Below, one piece after another: positions 55,978 to 63,905 of a DNA stretch of 64,000 bases. Source of the stretch: Saprospiraceae bacterium (lineage in GTDB: Bacteria > Bacteroidota > Bacteroidia > Chitinophagales > Saprospiraceae); contig JADJVN010000022.1 in the NCBI GenBank assembly GCA_016710585.1, positions 1-64,000 on the forward strand, given 5' to 3'. How positions within the stretch are numbered: position 1 is the first letter of the stretch; every line of letters starts with the position of its first letter. Made by a program: the position numbers and the translations under genes. The notes below the pieces were generated by a model. It worked only from the letters and a program-made list of their open reading frames with translations, had not been told where the DNA came from and searched no databases.

Positions 55978-56628
55978 TTATAGTTTTTCAAATATTTGGT
56001 TCAATGAATTTGCAAAACTACTCTTTCTAAATCCAAGAATAAGCCATAAAGTGAAGGATAAGATTACGCTAAACCCCAAACTCAAAAGCGACGTTAATCG
56101 AACTATTGTATTATAACTAGATTCGGATAATTCATAGATCCCTATATGAGTCTCTGATATAACGGAAACGGCATATAGAATAGTTTTTACATTGACAAAA
56201 ATAAATAAAATAATACATGATATAATACAACCAAATATTTTGGATTTAATATTCATTGGGGTCGCCAAAAACAAACTTATAATGAAGAGCAGTGGCACTG
56301 TAAATAATTCAAAGAAATAAAACTGTGTCGAATGAGTTGAGATTTTAACTGATCCCATTCGATTCCTTCTTGCTTCATCGATTTCCCTTTTGATTGTAGT
56401 TGGGTTCCCATAAACTAAATATACTTTTTGCGGATCGACTTTCTTATTGGGTAAAAAAACGTTTTGAGTTTCAATATGTGCTGATGGAAGCCCTGTTTGA
56501 ATTGTCTTCTCCACTGTTGATGAATAAAGTCGATTCATCGACAAACGCATTGAATCACTTGAAAAAACAAACAACAATACGCCATAGGACAGCAAAAAAA
56601 ATAATACAAATTTTATCAGTTGATTCAC
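55978..56628 (-). CDS. Exosortase H-associated membrane protein (probable)
   Basis: 216 aa, start GTG at 56628 overlapping the exosortase stop by 4 nt (GTGA). One N-terminal helix (FVLFFLLSYGVLLFVFSS), a soluble loop of about 75 residues (KKVDPQKVYLVYGNPTTI), then three more helices (ELFTVPLLFIISLFLA, IFGCIISCIILFIFVNV, SLGFSVILSFTLWLILGF). A membrane protein directly behind XrtH-type exosortases is a known partner of unknown role; I assign it by position and topology. Likely works with the sortase in the inner membrane. Confidence 0.65.
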   Translation of the reverse strand: MNQLIKFVLFFLLSYGVLLFVFSSDSMRLSMNRLYSSTVEKTIQTGLPSAHIETQNVFLPNKKVDPQKVYLVYGNPTTIKREIDEARRNRMGSVKISTHSTQFYFFELFTVPLLFIISLFLATPMNIKSKIFGCIISCIILFIFVNVKTILYAVSVISETHIGIYELSESSYNTIVRLTSLLSLGFSVILSFTLWLILGFRKSSFANSLNQIFEKL

Positions 56629-57161
56629 TTTACAGCAGCATTATCAGTCTTTAATAAACTATTCACCCAAATTAACCAAAGCACGATTGCCATTAATGTA
56701 AATATTATAACACCTCCATGAAGATGTAAAAATTCAAATCCTGCCTTCCACTTCAAACCTGCTATAAACAAACCAGCAATCCGAAATAAATTGAGAATAA
56801 ACAAAATAGAAACACCCATCACCAATCCTCTAATTTTCTTTTGTCTTGGGACATTAGGAAAAGCCAGTACTGCTGCAATGTATAGCGCTGTTGCTTCCAT
56901 ACCATCACAACCTCCTTTTATACTTACACGAAAATCGTTATTAAAAATTGTATCCTGCATAGTCATGGTTTTATAACCAAGCGGCAATAAAAACAAATTT
57001 GCTAAATATGCTTGAATGGAAAGGAGTGGAATCATGATTACATCCTCATACAATGGGGACAGATAAAATGCATAAAACAACAACATGAGAATGATAAAAC
57101 CCAATAAAAATCGAGTCAACATATTTTTACTCTTCCACCAAATTTTAATATTTTCAAACAT
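56625..57161 (-). CDS. xrtH: Exosortase (XrtH-like, IPTLxxWG-CTERM-type sorting enzyme)
   Basis: 178 aa, mostly hydrophobic, five to six helices. The exosortase catalytic residues are in place: C85 in SIKGGCDGMEA, R127 in LNLFRIAGL, and His at 146/148 in LHLHGG. Exosortases are inner-membrane cysteine transpeptidases that cut proteins at a C-terminal signal. The XrtH type is proposed because the gene two positions upstream ends in a VPTMTQWG signal, the IPTLxxWG-CTERM pattern handled by XrtH. It is followed by an overlapping membrane partner. Exact subtype should be treated as inference. Confidence 0.82.
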   Translation of the reverse strand: MFENIKIWWKSKNMLTRFLLGFIILMLLFYAFYLSPLYEDVIMIPLLSIQAYLANLFLLPLGYKTMTMQDTIFNNDFRVSIKGGCDGMEATALYIAAVLAFPNVPRQKKIRGLVMGVSILFILNLFRIAGLFIAGLKWKAGFEFLHLHGGVIIFTLMAIVLWLIWVNSLLKTDNAAVK

Positions 57162-57171
57162 TTTAAAAGTA

Positions 57172-57363
57172 TTATTTCTGATTAAAAAGTAAAATTACAT
57201 GTATAAGATAAGCAAGGATAGGAACTGTAAACAGCATGCCAATGATATCTGCAGTAGTATATTCACCCCATATGAGGTAGATTACTACCCAACCAATTAT
57301 TGCTAGGCCTATCGAAACCCAAAAGGCTTTATCATAAATTTCTTTTTCAAATGGAAATCGCAT
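57172..57363 (-). CDS. Small two-helix membrane protein, 63 aa, between substrate and exosortase
   Basis: Start chosen at ATG 57363 (MRFPFEKEIYDKAFWVS); a longer reading from a TTG at 57462 would translate a perfect 16-bp hairpin, which is unlikely. Two helices: VSIGLAIIGWVVIYLIW and IIGMLFTVPILAYLIHVIL. It ends 10 bp before the exosortase start and probably shares its mRNA. No family recognised; an accessory subunit of the sortase is a reasonable guess. Confidence 0.55.
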   Translation of the reverse strand: MRFPFEKEIYDKAFWVSIGLAIIGWVVIYLIWGEYTTADIIGMLFTVPILAYLIHVILLFNQK

Positions 57364-57418
57364 ATTTGCTGTCTTTTCGAGTCTCAAAGATATCACAGCT
57401 TTGGCATTTTCTATAATG

Positions 57419-57454
57419 AATAATGGGTGAATATTTGCATATTCACCCATTATT
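57419..57454 (-). terminator. Strong hairpin behind the IPTL-CTERM gene (terminator or processing/attenuation site)
   Basis: Perfect 16-bp stem (57419-57434 with 57439-57454, arms containing ATAATGGGTGAATAT) and a 4-nt loop, 25 bp after the stop of the IPTL-CTERM gene. There is no long T run after it, so it may slow or partly stop transcription, or protect the 3' end, rather than fully terminate before the exosortase genes. Confidence 0.6.
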
Positions 57455-57478
57455 TGAATCAATTATTGATATTAAAAA

Positions 57479-58207
57479 TTATCTAGCTGTTTCGTTAGAA
57501 GATTTTCTAGACATATTGAATACTGCAACAACTCCAAGAGTTAATACAATAAGTCCGAATAAAAATAGACCCCATTGAGTCATAGTAGGTACTTGAGTAC
57601 CACCAATAGTAAGTGTTTTGATACACTCAGCACCAGAACAACCAACATTAGCTTCTCCACCACCTTTTGTTAATCTTAAGTTGAAAGAACCTCTACCTCC
57701 ATTATTGTTACCAATAAATACAGTAAAGTCAGTACAACCTGGAACTTCTAGGCTATAAGTAGCGCCAGTAGATACACAAGCAGGTCCATAAGATCCCATT
57801 GTTCCAGCTGGGTAACAAGGAGCAGCTGTTGGAGTCCAAAATAAAACTGGACCATTACCAACATAAGCAAAAGAAATATCACAACCTGCATTAGTAACTG
57901 CAGCCCAGTTGATAGTGATACACTGAGGATTTAAATCTGTATTTTTGAAAACAAAAGTTTCATAGTATGCAGAAAAATACCCTGGATTAGTACAAGTTCC
58001 AGCAGGGCAAGCACTTGCTGCAGTAGTTAATGGAACTCCGCAGCTAGCTGCACAAGCTGTAGATGATGTCCAACCAGAATTACAAGGATATGAAGGTCTA
58101 GTTGCATTCATTCCAGTAAAAATTGGAAACATAGATCCACCGCCGCCACCAGCGAATAAGTTGCTATAAAGAACAACAAAAGCTATAATCGATAATAAAT
58201 TTTTCAT
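57479..58207 (-). CDS. IPTL-CTERM sorting-domain protein (probable exosortase substrate)
   Basis: 242 aa. Signal peptide 1-19 (ending SNLFAG). Ectodomain rich in Cys, Gly and Thr (SSTACAASCGVPLTTAAS, CITINWAAVTNAGCDISF, DFTVFIGNNNGGRGSFNL). The C-terminus is a full sorting signal: VPTMTQWG from residue 206, a hydrophobic helix (LFLFGLIVLTLGVVAVF) and a basic tail MSRKSS. This is the IPTLxxWG-CTERM pattern. The exosortase encoded 300 bp downstream should cleave it and anchor or release it at the surface. It is followed by a strong hairpin. Confidence 0.85.
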   Translation of the reverse strand: MKNLLSIIAFVVLYSNLFAGGGGGSMFPIFTGMNATRPSYPCNSGWTSSTACAASCGVPLTTAASACPAGTCTNPGYFSAYYETFVFKNTDLNPQCITINWAAVTNAGCDISFAYVGNGPVLFWTPTAAPCYPAGTMGSYGPACVSTGATYSLEVPGCTDFTVFIGNNNGGRGSFNLRLTKGGGEANVGCSGAECIKTLTIGGTQVPTMTQWGLFLFGLIVLTLGVVAVFNMSRKSSNETAR

Positions 58208-58240
58208 GTTAATTTGAGTTTTTAAATCTTAATAAATAAA

Positions 58241-58624
58241 TTAAATAATTCCTTGATGAATCCATCTAAGGATATCATTCATATTATTAGTGTTAACTTT
58301 TACATTTGACAATGGAACAAGAGTTTGACCATTAGTGTCAACAAAAATGTAAAGTCTTTGATTCGCGAAATCAACATGATAAGAAATACCTCTTCCTGTA
58401 GTATAATTGATATACTTCTTGAAGAAATCCGTCGCACTTGTTTCAGAACGCAAATTTAAATGGGAAATGTCTGCAACATACTCACTCACTAAGTCTGGAG
58501 TAGAATTGTCTAATACAATTAGTCCAACTTGAGTAACAGATGCAGTCTTCAGAGCTTGAGCATTAACACCCGCGCACAAGCATAAAAAGATCAGCAAAGC
58601 TAGATTTTTTAAAATACTATTCAT
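58241..58624 (-). CDS. Secreted hypothetical protein, 127 aa, first gene of the exosortase cassette
   Basis: Signal peptide 1-22 (ending GVNAQ). Mature text: TASVTQVGLIVLDNSTPDLV, EYVADISHLNLRSETSATDF, FKKYINYTTGRGISYHVDF, LYIFVDTNGQTLVPLSNVKV. No sorting signal of its own and no family recognised. It stands 33 bp before the IPTL-CTERM gene in the same direction, so the two are probably made together. A 12-bp inverted repeat sits right before its start codon. Confidence 0.7.
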   Translation of the reverse strand: MNSILKNLALLIFLCLCAGVNAQALKTASVTQVGLIVLDNSTPDLVSEYVADISHLNLRSETSATDFFKKYINYTTGRGISYHVDFANQRLYIFVDTNGQTLVPLSNVKVNTNNMNDILRWIHQGII

Positions 58625-58677
58625 GATTTTGGTTTTAATAAATAAATAATTGCTTCGTAATAACCAAAACCAAAATC
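58625..58677 (-). promoter_or_regulatory. 12-bp inverted repeat forming the 5' leader of the exosortase cassette
   Basis: GATTTTGGTTTT (58625-58636) and AAAACCAAAATC (58666-58677) are perfect inverted copies 29 bp apart. On the mRNA the second-met arm ends exactly at the ATG (58624), so folding would close the ribosome-entry region. It could equally be a DNA site for a dimeric regulator. Confidence 0.5.
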
Positions 58678-58684
58678 GTCCTCA

Positions 58685-58692
58685 CAAAAATA
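58685..58692 (-). promoter_or_regulatory. Candidate -7 element TATTTTTG for the exosortase cassette
   Basis: Matches TAnnTTTG on the minus strand. Transcription starting a few bases downstream would begin right at the outer arm of the inverted repeat, making the whole leader one hairpin. No TTTG -33 box seen. Confidence 0.35.
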
Positions 58693-59044
58693 GTATTTGA
58701 TAGGAATTGAGTTTAGTTTTGGTATAAGTCAGATATAAATACCCTTCTTACAGTGGGAAAGTAGACAAGAATGTAAATCTCATATATACCATGTTTAGGG
58801 TATTTTACATTTTAATCAAAAAGTTTATTTGTAATCTTTTGTTTACCAGTGTATTAAATTAAAAAATTTCAAATTAAATCCATGTAATTTACATAAATAA
58901 TTTAAAAAATCGATGCAATGGATTCATTGCAAGCAAAGATTTGACTGAAATAATTCATTTCAAAGTATTAAAATGACTTATATTCAAATTAAATTAATCT
59001 CAGGAGTTTGATTTTTGATAATTTAGTGTGTTCTATTAAAAGTG
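58693..59044. other. AT-rich intergenic stretch between exosortase cassette and tRNA-Ser
   Basis: About 350 bp with no open frame of note and no tRNA or terminator that I can see. It presumably holds upstream promoter sequence of the exosortase cassette and the end of the tRNA transcript. Confidence 0.5.
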
Positions 59045-59129
59045 CGGAGGAAGAGGGATTCGAACCCCCGGACCTGTTACAGTCAACGGTTTTCAAGACC
59101 GCCGCGTTCAACCGCTCTGCCATTCCTCC
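59045..59129 (-). tRNA. tRNA-Ser, anticodon UGA
   Basis: On the minus strand: acceptor GGAGGAA pairs with TTCCTCC, discriminator G, D arm GCAGAGCGGTTGAACGC, anticodon stem-loop GGTCTTGAAAACC with anticodon TGA, long variable arm (GTTGACTGTAACAGGTC) typical of class II serine tRNAs, and T arm GGGGGTTCGAATCCCTC. The CCA end is not encoded. It decodes UCA and, by wobble, other UCN codons. Confidence 0.95.
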
Positions 59130-59183
59130 GAGTGAGGCGCAAAGATAAATAAAACTATAATATCTACTATATATTTAAGTAAA

Positions 59184-60107
59184 TTAAAATTGCTTCTCTT
59201 TAGAAAATTTTGAATATCCAGCAAAAACCCCAAAAGCATTGCTCACATTTGAATAACTGGGCACTGGATCAGCATTTTTTAAGAAGTCACTATTTTTTAA
59301 TTGGTTGTACACAGACTTATGAAACTCGTAATATTCCTTTGAAACGGTTCTCAATTCTGCATAGATCTGAAAAAAAGAATCAGAATTATTAATTGTCTCT
59401 TGAGTCTTTAAAAGACAACTAAGACTTACGTTATTAATTGTAGTATCAGATGAAGTGATCAATATACCAGGTTCATGAGTTAAATTAATAAAATTTTCAT
59501 TGCCCTGTAACTCGATTTCACTCATATTCAAATACTCTATAGGTTTTTGAGTATTTAGGACTGGTTTCCCATCAATGCCAATGATGTAATTAGCTTTATA
59601 GAAAATTAAATGATAATAGTTGGAACTTGCAGCATTGTTTTGCCAAGTTACTTTGGTTTTAACAGATTGCGTGCTACCTGCATTTCTATTTGCTTCAAAT
59701 AGATCAAACATATCCAATTTTACTGCCTTGGGAATATTTGTTTTGGCTATTATCGGCTCTAGATTCTTGATATTTATCCTTAACTCATATTGAGTTTTCT
59801 CTGTCCATGTTGCTTCTAAATGTGAAAAGGTCAATTCTGAAAATCCATTATATGGTAGTTTCTCTAAATTATAAACTTTTCCATCTGTGTATAGGTCAAC
59901 TGAAGTTGATTCCATGTCAATAGCTTGACTTAGCTTACCTATAGGACTTATTTTATTTATGTAAACATATAGCTTTCCAGCAGGATTGATAAAACTCTCT
60001 ACAGCCACCAATGACTTGCTATCTTGTATATCTATATCAAGTGGACTCCTGCATTGACCCAACAATAAAGTACTTAATAAAAATAGATATTTCGCAATTT
60101 CTCTCAT
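59184..60107 (-). CDS. DUF4249 family lipoprotein
   Basis: 307 aa. Lipoprotein signal with lipobox LLLGQCRS (Cys about 19). Family text: PLDIDIQDSKSLVAVESFI, VDLYTDGKVYNL, TWTEKTQYELRI and AKTNIPKAVKLD. DUF4249 proteins are surface or periplasmic lipoproteins that in Bacteroidota usually follow a TonB-dependent receptor with an STN domain, exactly as here (49 bp after it). They are thought to help the receptor, much as SusD helps SusC, but the ligand is unknown. Confidence 0.85.
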   Translation of the reverse strand: MREIAKYLFLLSTLLLGQCRSPLDIDIQDSKSLVAVESFINPAGKLYVYINKISPIGKLSQAIDMESTSVDLYTDGKVYNLEKLPYNGFSELTFSHLEATWTEKTQYELRINIKNLEPIIAKTNIPKAVKLDMFDLFEANRNAGSTQSVKTKVTWQNNAASSNYYHLIFYKANYIIGIDGKPVLNTQKPIEYLNMSEIELQGNENFINLTHEPGILITSSDTTINNVSLSCLLKTQETINNSDSFFQIYAELRTVSKEYYEFHKSVYNQLKNSDFLKNADPVPSYSNVSNAFGVFAGYSKFSKEKQF

Positions 60108-60156
60108 TACTCTTAAAAGTGATCAAAAATAATACCTTTTTCAAAAAAAATAGGAT

Positions 60157-62832
60157 TTATTTTGATTTCCAATGAATTCTGTAACTTAAGGAAGGTAAAA
60201 TGGGCAAAAGACTGACTTGCTCGTATTTAAGCTTAGATGGATTGAAAGGATCTATAACTAAATCAACGAATTGTGGATTTTTTCTATTCAATAGATTATA
60301 GATACCAAAACTCAATTCCTGAAACCCCCATGTTTTTTGAATTTTATAAAAAACAGAGCAATCCATTCTTAATATATAGGGCAACCGAATATTGTTTATT
60401 TCTTCAAATGCCAATAAATTCACATTAGGCTTATCAGAGTCGATAGTAAAATATGGATATTGTCCCAAAGGCAAACTTATTGGATTTCCACTTGCGTATT
60501 CCAATGAGTAAGATATTCCAAAATCAGTGGTCAAGTTTAACTGACTTCCTAGTTTCAATTGGTGCGGCCGATCATACTTATAATAAAACTGCTCTCCTTT
60601 ATTTAATTGTTCGAAATTTCTAACTGATTTTTGGAAAGCGTAGTTTACATAAAATGAAATATGCCGATTCGGTTTTCCTCTCAAACTCATCTCTAATCCT
60701 TGAGATTTTCCCTTTCCGATGACAAACTGATCTTCAATAACGCCATTATTAAATTCAAATATTGCACCTTCTTTCACATGTACTAAATGTTCCAAATTCT
60801 TTAAATAAAATGTGGTAAGCCATTCCCACTTCTCAGTTACATTATACATTATTGAAAAAGAATACTGATTGGAAGTTTGTGGTTTTAGCAGCTTGGAACT
60901 TGATATCCAAATATCTGTAGGTAATGACAATGAATTCGTAGAAATAAGATGTGAATTTTGATACAATCTGTCATACGCAAATGATAAAGTCCAATTCTTA
61001 TCAGCTTTTACATTAAATGAAAATCTTGGCGAAAAGACGATATTATTTATGTCTTTTCCAGTCAAGTAAGCAGAGCGAAGACCAAATTTTGCACTTGTAA
61101 ACTCATTGAAATGAATTTTATCTTCAAGATATATAGCGGTTTCAGTTGCATTCGATTCATTCTTCTTGGAAATGGAATCACTTACTTCTTTCGGAAAGTT
61201 TAAAATATCTTGAATCTCAATATCTGATTCGGAATAAGAAAAAATAGAAGGTGAAAATTGTGAGTTACTGTAACCAAGTCCAAATTTCATAGTATGGTAT
61301 TTATTGACTAAATAGTCAAAAGTGGAATTAAAACCAAATTCAGTTATTTTAGAATTAGTCACTTTTCCTAATAAGCCTGAATCTGAAACGACTTGTCCAT
61401 TAAAAAATTTAATTGCATTAATTTCTGATAGCTTACTCGTATAATTACTTGAATAGAGTACATTTTCTACAAACAGCTTTTTTGAAAAATCACGCTGATG
61501 CCTTAAGGAAATGAGTTGATTGTTCCATGTTAAATTTTGAAATTCCCGAATGGTGCTTAATGTGTTATTTTGAGGAATCAATTGAACATAATTATCATTA
61601 AAAAGGTCTTTTCCCTGGTAATAACTTAAATAAAACTTATCCTTCTTGAATATATCAAAGCCAAGCTTTGCATTCACATCATAAAAATAATATTTTGAAC
61701 TACCTTCCTTCCCATTCAATTGATTAAAATAAGAAGTTACCTCTTTCAAGAATGGATCCAAATTTGTCCTTCTAGCACCAACAAGTAAGGTAATTTTATC
61801 TTTTATAATAGGACCATTAACCATAAGCTTCGAACTCAAAATTCCTAGTCCGCCATCAATATTCCATACACTTTGATTGCCGTCTTGATGGTGCACATCT
61901 AATACACTTGATAGTTTAGATTGATAATGAGAAGGGATTTTTTCTTTAAAAAATTTAACGCTTCTTATGGCATCAGAATTGAACATGGAAAGGAGTCCGA
62001 TAGCATGACTTGAATAGTATAAAGGGACATCATCCATAAGAACTAAATTTTGGTCATAAGCTCCTCCTCTGACATGCATTCCTCCAAAGCCATCAGCACC
62101 CGAGCTTACCCCTGCTTGAGTTTGAACTGCTCTCACGACATCGAACTCGCCCAAAACGGCTGCCACTGCTTTAATATCTTCTTTAGTTAGGAAAATGCCA
62201 TCACTCTCATTCGCCCCCAATACATTAGAACGTATCGTAATTTCGGGTAACTGATTATTAGTTCGCAATTTGATAATCAAGTATTTATTATCCTTTAGAT
62301 CCACTTGAAGATATTGATCTTTGTATCCCAAATAACTAATTTTTAATTTTAATTGCTCATTTTTACTACGAATAGAAAAGAACCCGTATTCATTGCTATA
62401 GACGGCCTGACCAGTCAATAAATCTACAATCAATGCACCCTCGATATACTCTAGTGTTGATGTATCTTGGACTCGTCCACTCAAGACGTGATCAAAAATT
62501 TTTACTAGAGATTTTTCTACAATAATCTGATCTGAAAGCAAAACTCTATAACTTAAGCCTCTTTCTTCTAAAATATCTTGCAAAATTTTTCTAGCTGGTA
62601 CATCAATGTAGCTCCCAGAAATTTTGATTTTGGGAATAATATCGCTTTGATAGGAAATATTGAGACCTATTTTTGAGCTAAAATCTTGAAGTACTTTTTT
62701 AAATTCTGTGTTATTGAAAGCGAAATTAATATTCGCGCCAAGGTTATTTTGACCATAGCTTAAGTTTGCGCAAAATAGTAGCGCCAAAATAGTGAAATGG
62801 TTTATTCTCTTTCTCAATAAAAATAATTTCAA
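60157..62832 (-). CDS. STN-domain TonB-dependent outer-membrane receptor
   Basis: 891 aa. Start is TTG at 62832 (MKLFLLRKRINHF), giving a signal peptide ending near LSYGQ; no suitable ATG is near. Residues about 30-110: STN/secretin domain (NINFAFNNTEFKKVLQDFS, RKILQDILEERGLSYRV), which contacts the FecR anti-sigma factor. About 115-200: carboxypeptidase-regulatory-like domain (GRVQDTSTLEYIEGALI, ISYLGYKDQ). Then plug (GEFDVVRAVQTQAGVSSG, GGMHVRGGAYDQNLVLMDDV) and a 22-strand-type barrel closing with LSYRIHWKSK. It takes up a substrate with TonB energy and passes a signal to FecR and the sigma factor. Substrate unknown. Confidence 0.9.
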   Translation of the reverse strand: MKLFLLRKRINHFTILALLFCANLSYGQNNLGANINFAFNNTEFKKVLQDFSSKIGLNISYQSDIIPKIKISGSYIDVPARKILQDILEERGLSYRVLLSDQIIVEKSLVKIFDHVLSGRVQDTSTLEYIEGALIVDLLTGQAVYSNEYGFFSIRSKNEQLKLKISYLGYKDQYLQVDLKDNKYLIIKLRTNNQLPEITIRSNVLGANESDGIFLTKEDIKAVAAVLGEFDVVRAVQTQAGVSSGADGFGGMHVRGGAYDQNLVLMDDVPLYYSSHAIGLLSMFNSDAIRSVKFFKEKIPSHYQSKLSSVLDVHHQDGNQSVWNIDGGLGILSSKLMVNGPIIKDKITLLVGARRTNLDPFLKEVTSYFNQLNGKEGSSKYYFYDVNAKLGFDIFKKDKFYLSYYQGKDLFNDNYVQLIPQNNTLSTIREFQNLTWNNQLISLRHQRDFSKKLFVENVLYSSNYTSKLSEINAIKFFNGQVVSDSGLLGKVTNSKITEFGFNSTFDYLVNKYHTMKFGLGYSNSQFSPSIFSYSESDIEIQDILNFPKEVSDSISKKNESNATETAIYLEDKIHFNEFTSAKFGLRSAYLTGKDINNIVFSPRFSFNVKADKNWTLSFAYDRLYQNSHLISTNSLSLPTDIWISSSKLLKPQTSNQYSFSIMYNVTEKWEWLTTFYLKNLEHLVHVKEGAIFEFNNGVIEDQFVIGKGKSQGLEMSLRGKPNRHISFYVNYAFQKSVRNFEQLNKGEQFYYKYDRPHQLKLGSQLNLTTDFGISYSLEYASGNPISLPLGQYPYFTIDSDKPNVNLLAFEEINNIRLPYILRMDCSVFYKIQKTWGFQELSFGIYNLLNRKNPQFVDLVIDPFNPSKLKYEQVSLLPILPSLSYRIHWKSK

Positions 62833-62847
62833 ACCAAAGGTATGAAA

Positions 62848-63865
62848 TTATTTACACTCTCCAAAAATATGGTATGTATCTTTTGTTAAAGTCTTGATAT
62901 TCAAGTTCAATGCTGAACTCAAAACCATTAAAACTTCATCTATAGACTTTGATTGTAAGTCTAAAGTCGAGCTAAAGGATTTAGCTCCAAGGCAAGGATT
63001 TTCTAGGGTAATTGTAGAATTATATGCATTTCCGATATCTTCAATGACCACATCTAATTTTACATCATCAAATACTAATGATTTGTTTCTCCATGCTAAA
63101 GCATTAAAATTTTTGACATGGGAAGTCTCAATAAGACTTTCTTTGATGTTATAAACTAACTTATCTGAAGCAAAAGCTCTTTTTAGAATCTTTTGCAGAA
63201 AATCTCACATGACCTTCTTCAACAATGATTTCATCTTTGCCATTACTATCAGACTTGATATTAAATTTAGTACCAAGAACTTCAATAAGGCTGTTGCTCA
63301 TTTTAACAACGAAAGGTTTATTCTTATCCTTTGCCACATCAAAAAAAGCTTCTCCTTGAATTTCAACACTTCTTGTTTTAGAACTAAAAGATTGAGGATA
63401 ACTGAGTTTTGCATTCTTTCTCAGCCACACTGAAGTACCGTCTTGTAATTTTACTTCTTGATTATCAAGGGATGCGATAAAAGTATTATTGGAATCAATT
63501 GATGATTTATCTTGAATAAAATTATAGGTAAAATAAGTTCCGATTAATAGAACGATGCAAGCTGCAGCTAGCCGGACAAATACAAGTGGTTTCACTCTCA
63601 TTCTCTTCACTTCTCCGGCTAACTTCAGATCCTTAGTTTCAATTTGATGCCTTTGTTTAAACTTAGCCAAAGCATCTTCAACGTTAATCTTAGGCTCATT
63701 TCTTGACATTCTGGCTGAATCCCACATTCTCTTTTGGAATTCAAAATAGTTCTTATTTTTAGTGGAAATGGATATCCACAACTCCAAGTCTCTGCGTTCT
63801 GATGCAGAAGCTTGATTTGTAAGATATTTATTTATTAAAAGATCCATTTCTATTTTTTCTTTCAA
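62848..63865 (-). CDS. FecR-family anti-sigma factor (single frameshift in poly-A)
   Basis: About 338 aa after repair. The N-terminal cytoplasmic part binds the sigma factor (LINKYLTNQASASERRDLE), one helix lies at 94-117 (VFVRLAAACIVLLIGTYFTY), then the FecR domain (NNTFIASLDNQEVKLQDGT, FFDVAKDKNKPFVVKMSNS, EVLGTKFNIKSD). The frame is lost at the five-A run 63180-63184. With four As it reads SKRAFASDKLVYNIKESL and continues through ALAWRNKSLVFDDVKLDVV to the C-terminal domain ending GECK. FecR carries the receptor's signal across the inner membrane to the sigma factor encoded just upstream; the TonB receptor starts 15 bp downstream. Confidence 0.85.
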
Positions 63866-63905
63866 ATATAAGACAAATGAAATTTATGAAACCCCTATTC
63901 CAATT

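Noticed and set aside
57364..57462. N-terminal extension of the small membrane protein to a TTG start
   Set aside because: It would translate a perfect 16-bp hairpin and begin at a rare start; the ATG at 57363 gives a normal membrane protein.
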